Below, in pieces: positions 1-4,923 of a DNA stretch of 5,802 nt (within the stretch, counting starts at the first letter, position 1; each line of letters begins with the position of its first letter). Origin of the DNA: Gammaproteobacteria bacterium (GTDB lineage: Bacteria > Pseudomonadota > Gammaproteobacteria > UBA6429); the NCBI GenBank assembly GCA_030635835.1, contig DAOVYB010000085.1, positions 1 through 5,802 on the forward strand. The letters are read 5' to 3'. The translations under genes and the position numbers were made by a program. The notes below the pieces were generated by a model, which saw only the letters and a program-made list of their open reading frames with translations, had not been told where the DNA came from and did not search any database.

Positions 1-815
1 ATCGCTATTTTGATGTAGGCATTGCCGAGCAACATGCTGTAACTGTCGCCGCGGGTATGGCTTGTGATGGTTTGAAACCGGTTGTTGCAATTTACTCCAC
101 TTTTTTACAACGTGGCTATGATCAGTTAATCCATGATGTTGCCTTACAAAATTTACCGGTCTTATTCGCAATTGATCGTGCCGGTGTCGTTGGCCCGGAT
201 GGTGCGACCCATGCAGGTAGCTTTGATTTAAGTTATTTGCGCTGCATACCTAACATGACCATTATGGCACCCAGCAATGAAAACGAATGTCGGCAAATGT
301 TGAGCACTGGCTTCCAACTCAATAGCCCATCTGCAATACGCTACCCGCGTGGCACAGGTCCAAATAGTGAAATAAGTACTGACCTTGAAACTTTACCAAT
401 TGGTAAAGCTGAGGTTTGTCGCAAAGGTAAAAATATCGCTATTCTCTCATTTGGCAGTGTTTTAGCAGAAGGCTTGGAAGTCGCTGAAAAATTGGACGCA
501 ACAATCGTCAATATGCGCTTCATCAAACCACTCGATGAAGCGTTATTGCTGCAACTCGCAAGTGAATATGATGTTCTGGTTACCCTCGAAGATAACGCGG
601 TTATGGGTGGTGCTGGCAGTGCAGTAAATGAGTTCTTACTCAAGCAACAATGCCAAAATCGCATACTTAACCTTGGTTTACCGGACATTTTCATGGAACA
701 TGCTAGCCGGGAACAGATTCTGGATGATGCAGGATTATCCACTTCTGGTATACTGCGCGCCATTGAAGACTTCCTGGATACAGAAGAACTTGCAAAACAT
801 GTCACACTCGCTTAA
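1..815 (+). CDS. dxs: 1-deoxy-D-xylulose-5-phosphate synthase, C-terminal part (5' end outside window)
   Basis: Dxs condenses pyruvate and glyceraldehyde 3-phosphate, using thiamine diphosphate, to give DXP, the entry compound of the MEP isoprenoid pathway and a precursor of thiamine and pyridoxal phosphate. It is a cytoplasmic enzyme. The reading frame is already open at base 3, and 270 residues are visible. The fragment begins at the motif [11 protein letters not shown] (residues 4-14). Its Glu (residue 9) corresponds to the catalytic Glu370 of E. coli Dxs. [11 protein letters not shown] follows at 31-41, then the family signature [18 protein letters not shown] at 58-75. The last ~130 residues are the transketolase C-terminal domain. 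About 261 residues follow the catalytic Glu, against 250 in E. coli, so the 3' end is complete. The next gene starts 26 bp after the TAA stop, so co-transcription is likely. No terminator lies between them. An ATG at 57 is internal to the gene and is not the start. Identification is secure. Confidence 0.97.
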   Translation, partial: RYFDVGIAEQHAVTVAAGMACDGLKPVVAIYSTFLQRGYDQLIHDVALQNLPVLFAIDRAGVVGPDGATHAGSFDLSYLRCIPNMTIMAPSNENECRQMLSTGFQLNSPSAIRYPRGTGPNSEISTDLETLPIGKAEVCRKGKNIAILSFGSVLAEGLEVAEKLDATIVNMRFIKPLDEALLLQLASEYDVLVTLEDNAVMGGAGSAVNEFLLKQQCQNRILNLGLPDIFMEHASREQILDDAGLSTSGILRAIEDFLDTEELAKHVTLA

Positions 816-841
816 ATTCCCAACCTGATTACTCAAGTATT

Positions 842-1222
842 ATGACAAAACGATATACAATGAAAATCCTTTTGGATTTTGCCGCCGCTCACCTCCTTCG
901 CGACTATGAAGGTGTATGCAACCGTTTACACGGCCATAACTGGAAAGTTGAAGTGCTTGTTACAGCAACAAAACTAGATGATGTTGGCATGGGCATGGAT
1001 TTTAAGGTGATTAAAGATGCCACACGGGAACTCATCGGAAAACTGGATCATCGTAACCTTAACGAGATTCCTCCATTCGATAAAATTAACCCGACTGCTG
1101 AAAATATTTCGGAATATTTATACAGCGAGTTATCAAAAGTATTAAATACAGATGGCATTAAAGTCAGTGCAGTAACCTTATGGGAAACAGACCGAGCAAG
1201 TGTTACATTCACTGAAGACTAA
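842..1222 (+). CDS. queD: QueD / 6-pyruvoyl-tetrahydropterin synthase family protein
   Basis: This 126-residue protein is of usual QueD length (about 120). QueD turns dihydroneopterin triphosphate into 6-carboxytetrahydropterin, the second step towards preQ0/queuosine, and needs zinc. Visible residues: zinc-ligand candidates His17 (in AAAHLL), His30 and His32 in the motif CNRLHGH, with catalytic Cys26 spaced C-x3-HGH as in QueD rather than C-x5-HGH as in eukaryotic PTPS. LDHRNLNE (68-75) carries the second catalytic His. NPTAENISEYL (83-93) and LWET (113-116, substrate-binding Glu) complete the family pattern. The start at 842 has only a poor ribosome binding site (CAAG). The alternative Met7 at 860 has none and would cut into the first strand, so 842 is preferred. 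The gene lies between dxs and folE2, and FolE2 makes its substrate. No queE, queC or queF is visible, so a role in folate or another pterin route cannot be excluded. Confidence 0.88.
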   Translation: MTKRYTMKILLDFAAAHLLRDYEGVCNRLHGHNWKVEVLVTATKLDDVGMGMDFKVIKDATRELIGKLDHRNLNEIPPFDKINPTAENISEYLYSELSKVLNTDGIKVSAVTLWETDRASVTFTED

Positions 1223-1223
1223 C

Positions 1224-1300
1224 TGTAGGTTGGGCTTTACGTGCAAGGATGCACTTATGCAACGATGGCATGGACGCCATAGAGTTGCCAGCCCAACGCG
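1224..1300. repeat. Y-shaped (three-way junction) inverted-repeat element
   Basis: The element begins one base after the queD stop. Its outer stem is a perfect 8-bp pair, GTTGGGCT (1229-1236) with AGCCCAAC (1290-1297). Inside are two arms. The first is GTGCA (1241-1245) with TGCAC (1250-1254) and loop AGGA. The second is GCAAC (1259-1263) with GTTGC (1284-1288), continued by ATGGC (1265-1269) with GCCAT (1276-1280). The pairing is seen directly in the sequence. The TGTAGGTTGGGC edge resembles dispersed intergenic hairpin repeats that I associate with gammaproteobacterial genomes; that resemblance is from memory and was not searched. It could act as an RNA fold at the queD 3' end, slowing decay or attenuating read-through into folE2, or it could be an inert mobile repeat. 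There is no T-run behind it, so it is not a standard intrinsic terminator. Confidence 0.7.
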
Positions 1301-1348
1301 GTAATTGTAAAAGAACATTTTTTCTATTGCTTGTACATAATAATTTAG

Positions 1349-1376
1349 TTGAAGTCAGAATGCTATGAGGTATAAC
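1349..1376 (+). promoter_or_regulatory. Candidate sigma70 promoter for folE2
   Basis: TTGAAG (1349-1354) lies 16 bp before TATAAC (1371-1376), matching the -35 and -10 consensus at four and five of six bases. Transcription would start near 1383, exactly where the following hairpin begins. A short inverted repeat, GTCAG (1354-1358) with CTGAC (1376-1380), spans the spacer and could be an operator. No Zur-type GTTATA dyad is evident here. The call rests on motif matching in AT-rich DNA and is tentative. Confidence 0.35.
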
Positions 1377-1382
1377 TGACAT

Positions 1383-1406
1383 GTCGGCCTGAAGACCGAC
1401 CTACAA
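1383..1406. repeat. Hairpin repeat, GTCGGCC-TGAA-GACCGAC type
   Basis: GTCGGCC (1383-1389) pairs with GACCGAC (1394-1400) around a TGAA loop, with a single mismatch in the 7-bp stem. It is followed by CTACAA. The outer sequence, read on the minus strand, is TTGTAGGTCGG. It matches the left edge of the element at 1224 (TGTAGGTTGG) at 9 of 10 positions in inverted orientation. The two units may therefore be members of one repeat family, or the two ends of one ~182 bp insertion. It lies 36 bp before the folE2 start and would sit at the 5' end of its mRNA if the candidate promoter is used. Confidence 0.6.
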
Positions 1407-1442
1407 TTTATTTGTAGTTGAAATAAAATATTGGAATAAAGA

Positions 1443-2240
1443 ATGAGTAAAACTAAAATAATGGAAGACGTACAAAGCAGTCAAGATACACGTCAGATCC
1501 CAATAAACAAAGTTGGTATCAAAGATATCCGTCATCCTGTTCGCGTTGCTGATCGTACCGGTGGTGAACAAAATACCATTGCTAACTTTAATATGTATGT
1601 GAACTTGCCACACAATTTTAAAGGCACACACATGTCTCGCTTTGTGGAAATTTTAAATAACCATGAACGTGAAATTTCTGTTAAGTCATTTAAAGAAATG
1701 ATGGTAGAAATGACTGAACGTCTGGAAGCTGATTCTGGTCATGTTGAAATGAGCTTTCCTTATTTTGTTAACAAAATAGCTCCGGTCTCTAACGTTCAAA
1801 GTTTAATGGATTATGATGTTACTTTTATTGGTGACTTTGTTGATGGTGATAACAAATTCACTTTAAAAGTTTTAGTCCCTGTTACCAGCCTTTGCCCTTG
1901 TTCTAAAAAAATATCAGACTACGGTGCACACAACCAACGTTCACACGTCACTGTCACTGCGACACTTAAAGATTTCATGTGGATTGAAGAAATTATTGAT
2001 CTTGTTGAACAAGAAGCATCGTGTGAATTATATGGTTTATTAAAACGTCCAGATGAAAAAGCGATTACTGAACGAGCTTATGACAACCCAAAATTTGTAG
2101 AAGACATGGTGCGTGATGTCGCGGCACGTTTAAATGCAGAAGATCGTATTAGTTCTTACATTGTTGAATCAGAAAACTTTGAATCTATACATAACCATTC
2201 AGCTTATGCATTGATTGAAAGAGATAAAACAAAAAATTAA
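1443..2240 (+). CDS. folE2: GTP cyclohydrolase I type IB (FolE2)
   Basis: FolE2 converts GTP to 7,8-dihydroneopterin triphosphate, feeding tetrahydrofolate and 7-deazaguanine (queuosine) synthesis. It is unrelated in sequence to classical FolE and works with metals other than zinc. The 265-residue length is normal. Visible signatures are [12 protein letters not shown] (24-35) and [20 protein letters not shown] (149-168). The metal ligands described for Neisseria gonorrhoeae FolE2 (Cys147, His159, Glu201, His246) align with a constant offset to Cys151, His163, Glu205 and His250, all present. The ATG at 1443 is preceded by GGA (1433-1435) at normal spacing. An in-frame Met7 is possible but lacks a better site. 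FolE2 follows the QueD-family gene, which uses its product. In many bacteria folE2 is under Zur control, but I found no clear Zur box here. A strong terminator follows 21 bp after the stop. Confidence 0.96.
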   Translation: MSKTKIMEDVQSSQDTRQIPINKVGIKDIRHPVRVADRTGGEQNTIANFNMYVNLPHNFKGTHMSRFVEILNNHEREISVKSFKEMMVEMTERLEADSGHVEMSFPYFVNKIAPVSNVQSLMDYDVTFIGDFVDGDNKFTLKVLVPVTSLCPCSKKISDYGAHNQRSHVTVTATLKDFMWIEEIIDLVEQEASCELYGLLKRPDEKAITERAYDNPKFVEDMVRDVAARLNAEDRISSYIVESENFESIHNHSAYALIERDKTKN

Positions 2241-2261
2241 TTTTCTAAATAAGCTATAAAT

Positions 2262-2293
2262 AAAAAAGGCGCTAGATAACCAGCGCCTTTTTT
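2262..2293. terminator. Bidirectional intrinsic terminator between folE2 and the carbonic anhydrase gene
   Basis: The stem GGCGCT (2268-2273) with AGCGCC (2282-2287) is flanked by six A on the left and seven T on the right. It therefore gives a GC stem followed by a U-run in both directions. It lies between two convergent genes, 21 bp after the folE2 stop and 15 bp beyond the end of the minus-strand carbonic anhydrase frame, and serves both. Confidence 0.92.
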
Positions 2294-2308
2294 TATTTCT
2301 ATTACAAA

Positions 2309-3088
2309 TTAATCATCATCTTTAGATGATAATACTTTACGACCATTTAAATCTTGAGTAGGTCGGTAGTTATGATGGTGCAATAAAGCGGCCATTTCTT
2401 CGATTTGTTCTTCAGATGCATGAATATGTTTTTGCGCAACATACCATTTAACACCTTCTGAACAAGGTGGTGTAGTTAAAGAACCGTTGTAATGCCAAAA
2501 CTTTTCAATCTCTTCAGAAGGAAGTAATTTTTCAATATCAAGTTCTTTCGATAGTTTTCTGATAGCAACTTTATGTGGAGCACCATGTAATATTGTTGCT
2601 AATGCTTCATTTTCATGGCCACTATGATCGGGTTTAATGAATACACCGAGGACACCAAGTTGACCATCTTTATTCATATGAACAAAATGAGCTTCTAATG
2701 CAGTATGTGCACCATCGATAGTATGTTCACTTTTATAATGGAAATGGAATTAAAGTAACTGATATTCTCCCGTTGGAGTATCAATTGTACTACCAGGCGC
2801 TATATTTACTTGAACAGTATGAACATTATTTTGAACATTGAGTGCAGCACTTTCATAATCGGTTTCAAGTTCATCTAATTTACGAACCTTTTCTGTGCCA
2901 GTGATAAAATCAATCGGTGATTGTTCTTTACCTGTTTTACACAATTCATAAGCTGTAGATAGATCACCCCAAAACTCAGGTCCTTCATGACCTTCGTAAC
3001 CCCAAGGTACATCACCAGCAGCAAATACGGTTGATGACATAGTAATGGCTAGTGACAATACACTTGTCTTAAATATATTATTTTTCAT
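2309..3088 (-). pseudogene. cah: Periplasmic alpha-carbonic anhydrase, interrupted by one in-frame TAA
   Basis: Alpha-carbonic anhydrases interconvert CO2 and bicarbonate with a zinc-bound hydroxide. The frame is 259 residues if the stop at codon 113 is read through, the usual length for bacterial exported forms. Residues 1-23 form a signal peptide (MKNN, hydrophobic core, TVFA/AGD). Next come WGYEGHEGPEFWG (29-41) and CKTGKEQSPIDF (50-61). Codon 113 (2750-2752) is TAA where the family has Gln, directly before FHFHYKSEH. Zinc ligands are His115, His117 and His134 (human CA II His94, His96, His119). Glu121 and Thr206 (in SLTTPPCSE) complete the active-site gate. Cys50 and Cys209 could form the typical disulfide. 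The start has AAGGA seven bases upstream. No frameshift or deletion is present, so the lesion is one base (CAA to TAA). The 112-residue product would lack all zinc ligands. An ATG at codon 138 could begin a second product, but it would lack the signal peptide and two ligands. The gene is probably non-functional in this sequence unless the stop is an error or is suppressed. Confidence 0.9.
2750..2752 (-). other. Premature TAA codon at the conserved Gln of the carbonic anhydrase
   Basis: Read on the minus strand the codon context is CAG TTA CTT TAA TTC CAT TTC CAT. The family pattern here is QFHFH, so the expected codon is CAA, one transition away (G instead of A at plus-strand 2752). All complete genes in the window end in TAA, so the codon is a genuine stop in this organism. 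Confidence 0.9.
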
Positions 3089-3202
3089 AATTCATCCTTA
3101 ATTTAATTATAATAATTAATAAACCATAAATTTATTAACACCATAATTTTAAAGGCTGGATATACAATCGCAATATTAAGAAATTAATTTAAGGGTTACA
3201 GG

Positions 3203-3247
3203 TGCAGTATGCAGATAAATATGTAAGTGCACTTGCACTATGCAGAT
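3203..3247. repeat. Direct repeat TGCA[G/C]TATGCAGAT x2 with central palindrome
   Basis: TGCAGTATGCAGAT (3203-3216) and TGCACTATGCAGAT (3234-3247) agree at 13 of 14 positions, and their starts are 31 bp apart, close to three helical turns. The palindrome AAGTGCACTT (3225-3234) lies between them and overlaps the second copy by one base. The helical phasing would suit a regulator binding site upstream of the carbonic anhydrase, but no known regulator motif is recognised. Confidence 0.5.
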
Positions 3248-3288
3248 CACCGATTATTAGAACGGATTAAAACTTAATCAACACATAC

Positions 3289-3308
3289 TTATAAAATGGA
3301 TTTTATAA
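3289..3308. repeat. 20-bp AT-only dyad TTATAAAAT-GG-ATTTTATAA
   Basis: The two 9-bp arms (3289-3297 and 3300-3308) are perfect inverted copies around GG, five bases from the end of the protease gene. As RNA it would be a weak hairpin with no U-run downstream on the minus strand, so it is a poor terminator. It could be a protein-binding dyad or chance in AT-rich DNA. Confidence 0.4.
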
Positions 3309-3313
3309 AAAGG

Positions 3314-3964
3314 TTAAAACTTTTGTTTAAGCAACATTACTTGCCCCTGACGTTGCATTTCGACCCGGTTTAAAAATGAATTGCCTAGCAATACTTCTGA
3401 GGGTGAATTACCTTCCAGCACACCGGCTTCAACATTTCTTAATTCAATTTCACCAACCTTGACTTTATCAAGTGTGACACGATAAATGGGGACCATACCA
3501 TTCGCTGTAGAAACTGCGCTACGCTTACCTATGTAACGAAAGTTTATTCCCAAACTACGTGCTTGATGAACATTCATTGCGATCCATGTTGCCCCCGTAT
3601 CCACTAAAAAATTAACGGGATGGCCATTAATAAAACCAGTTGTTGAATACATGCCATTAACCGGCATTATTTTTGCCTCAGCAAGTGTTTTTTGTTTAAA
3701 GTTCGTACTGACATGGAGACCAAGTTTGAACTCTTGTTCTTTACCATCAACCTCAAGAATTGCAGTATAACTATCAGAAGATAGAAGAATTACTCCTTCA
3801 GGACTTTTTTTACCTTTTTTTAGAGTGCGTTGTACGCCATCCATTTTTACTATCGCTTTATTTTTAAATAAACCCAAAACAATAATATCGGTCGCAGAAA
3901 CTATTTGTGTTGAAATAAAACAAAATAGAATGCTAAGAATAAATTGTTTCATTGTTAAAACCAT
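3314..3964 (-). CDS. Exported retropepsin-like aspartic protease (clan AA, TIGR02281-type)
   Basis: The protein has 216 residues from the first ATG. It has an N-terminal hydrophobic signal (residues 5-24, ending IVSA/TD). A short beta-rich domain with GLFKNKAIVKMDG and KKGKKSPEGVILL follows at 31-61. The C-terminal single-domain aspartic protease fold covers about 101-216. The active-site motif is FLVDTGATWIAM (119-130), with catalytic Asp122. The second family signature is VLLGNSFLNRVEM (191-203), the usual end of the TIGR02281 family. Such proteases work as homodimers, each chain giving one DTG/DTGA motif; their substrates are mostly unknown. The first ATG (3964) is 3 bp from the stop of the preceding gene, which suggests translational coupling. 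Met5 (3952) gives a more typical signal peptide, and neither start has a strong ribosome binding site, so the start is uncertain. A periplasmic or membrane-anchored location is inferred from the signal. Confidence 0.88.
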   Translation of the reverse strand: MVLTMKQFILSILFCFISTQIVSATDIIVLGLFKNKAIVKMDGVQRTLKKGKKSPEGVILLSSDSYTAILEVDGKEQEFKLGLHVSTNFKQKTLAEAKIMPVNGMYSTTGFINGHPVNFLVDTGATWIAMNVHQARSLGINFRYIGKRSAVSTANGMVPIYRVTLDKVKVGEIELRNVEAGVLEGNSPSEVLLGNSFLNRVEMQRQGQVMLLKQKF

Positions 3965-3967
3965 CAG

Positions 3968-4375
3968 TTATCGAATGTTGATTTTATATTTTGGACCAGA
4001 AGATTTTCTCATATCAATCTTCACTTTATCAGGTGACCATCCTCGATTTAAGTCATGCGCTTCAACAAATATTATTTTTTTATCAGCAGGAATCTGGAAG
4101 CTGCTTAATGAACGGGTAAAAGGTTGTTCACTAACATGAGGATGATATAGCGTACGTTTACCAATCTCATTGCCTTTTACATCAACTAAACGCCATGCAT
4201 CTGCATAATGTTTCCAGCCAGTATCGGCATGATTTAACGTTACATCAGCACGCCATGTTCCCGTATGTTTAGTTAATACCACTTTCACAATTTCAACATC
4301 GCTGGCAAAAACGGATGTTGTTAACAATAAACTCATAACGATTAAGTTTTTTTTAAATTGTGTTTTTGTCGTCAT
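3968..4375 (-). CDS. Conserved exported protein of unknown function
   Basis: The protein has 135 residues. A signal peptide covers residues 1-24 (Lys-rich start, LIVMSLLLTTSVFA, cleavage before SD), so it should be periplasmic. The mature part is about 110 residues with conserved-looking blocks: TWRADVTLNHADTGW (40-54), HYADAWRLVD (56-65), HPHVSEQPFTRSL (78-90) and VEAHDLNRGW (104-113). I recognise this HADTGW/HPHVSEQPFTRSL pattern as that of a conserved hypothetical family in Proteobacteria, but I know no function for it. The spacing of His, Asp and Trp suggests a small beta-sandwich, possibly metal- or ligand-binding; this is inference only. The ATG at 4375 has a good AAAGGA site (4383-4388) seven bases upstream. 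It starts 41 bp after pgpA and ends 3 bp before the protease gene, so it is probably co-expressed with both. Confidence 0.85.
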   Translation of the reverse strand: MTTKTQFKKNLIVMSLLLTTSVFASDVEIVKVVLTKHTGTWRADVTLNHADTGWKHYADAWRLVDVKGNEIGKRTLYHPHVSEQPFTRSLSSFQIPADKKIIFVEAHDLNRGWSPDKVKIDMRKSSGPKYKINIR

Positions 4376-4416
4376 TATTAATTCCTTTATAAATCCATTG
4401 TTACCGTTATAAACAT

Positions 4417-4908
4417 TTATGTATTCGTGTAGTAATAAATCAATTGTAGTATCACTAAAGCATACGCCCCGGCAACTATATCATCCAGCATTATTCCAAA
4501 ACCACCCTTTACTTTGTGATCAATAACACTGATTGGCCATGGTTTCCATATATCAAATAAACGAAATAGCACAAAGCCGACTATAATCCACATCCAGCCT
4601 GCAGGTGCAAATAACATGGTTATCCAATAACCTAAAAACTCATCCCAAACTATCGCAGGGTGATCGTGGCCACCGAGTTTATTTGATGTTTTTTCACAGA
4701 GAACTATTCCAACTAATGAACCGACAACTAAAACAGTAACGTATGCCCATAAAGGGAGTGTTGCTAAAGGAATATAAAGTAAAACAGCAAGTAGAGTACC
4801 TGCTGTACCGGGAGCAAACGGTGCTAAACCACTGCCTAAGCCTAAACTCAAAAAATGGATAGGATGAAAAATAATATCACGAGGTTTTAGTGTTACGGAT
4901 TCAGTCAT
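4417..4908 (-). CDS. pgpA: Phosphatidylglycerophosphatase A
   Basis: PgpA removes the phosphate from phosphatidylglycerol phosphate to give phosphatidylglycerol in the inner membrane, and is Mg-dependent. The length of 163 residues is typical. Family motifs are visible in order: GLGSGLAPFAPGTAGTL (23-39), GGHDHPAIVWDEFLGYW (79-95, with acidic residues expected for metal binding), FRLFDIWKPWPI (115-126) and KGGFGIMLDDIVAG (134-147). Hydrophobic stretches near 39-71, 95-116 and 144-160 fit an integral membrane protein. A good ribosome binding site (GGAAGAG, 4915-4921) lies in the 15 bp gap after thiL. The thiL-pgpA pair is a common gammaproteobacterial arrangement. Nothing in the gene looks damaged. 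Confidence 0.96.
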   Translation of the reverse strand: MTESVTLKPRDIIFHPIHFLSLGLGSGLAPFAPGTAGTLLAVLLYIPLATLPLWAYVTVLVVGSLVGIVLCEKTSNKLGGHDHPAIVWDEFLGYWITMLFAPAGWMWIIVGFVLFRLFDIWKPWPISVIDHKVKGGFGIMLDDIVAGAYALVILQLIYYYTNT

Positions 4909-4923
4909 AGTTTACTCTTCCGA

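Larger units (their letters stand above)
3089..3313. promoter_or_regulatory. 225 bp intergenic region: carbonic anhydrase upstream region with repeats
   Basis: This AT-rich stretch lies upstream of the carbonic anhydrase and behind the protease gene, both on the minus strand. It holds a ribosome binding site for the carbonic anhydrase (TAAGGA on the minus strand, 3095-3100) and a possible minus-strand -10 box TATAAT (3106-3111) without a convincing -35 box. It also holds two near-identical 14-mers (3203-3216 and 3234-3247), a 10-bp palindrome between them and an AT-only dyad near the protease stop. No small reading frame with a ribosome binding site is convincing, and no strong intrinsic terminator for the protease gene is visible. 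Confidence 0.4.

Noticed and set aside
341..805. Open frame on the minus strand opposite dxs (154 codons)
   Set aside because: It lies fully antisense to well-supported dxs, gives a Ser/Arg-rich product without recognisable motifs, and has no ribosome binding site of note.
1224..1300. tRNA-like cloverleaf
   Set aside because: Only three stems form, and there is no T-loop GTTCRA motif, no anticodon arm of 5+7 geometry and no 7-bp acceptor with CCA end. A structured repeat fits better.
1224..1442. Riboswitch (preQ1, THF or similar) controlling folE2
   Set aside because: I could not match the conserved loop sequences of known classes, and the stem sequences look like dispersed repeats. It remains untested, but there is no positive evidence.
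2309..2677. Separate 122-residue gene starting at ATG 2677
   Set aside because: It begins in the middle of the alpha-carbonic anhydrase fold, in the same frame as the upstream half, and lacks a signal peptide and two zinc ligands. It is the 3' part of the interrupted gene.
2750..2752. Genome-wide reassignment of TAA to Gln
   Set aside because: TAA is used as the terminal stop by all seven genes with a visible 3' end and by the full-length carbonic anhydrase frame, and no other conserved gene here contains an internal TAA.
3289..3308. Intrinsic terminator for the protease gene
   Set aside because: The stem is AT-only with a GG centre, and no U-run follows on the minus strand.
3825..4139. Plus-strand open frame of 104 codons across the protease/unknown-protein junction
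   Set aside because: It is antisense to two supported genes, and its translation shows no family motif.
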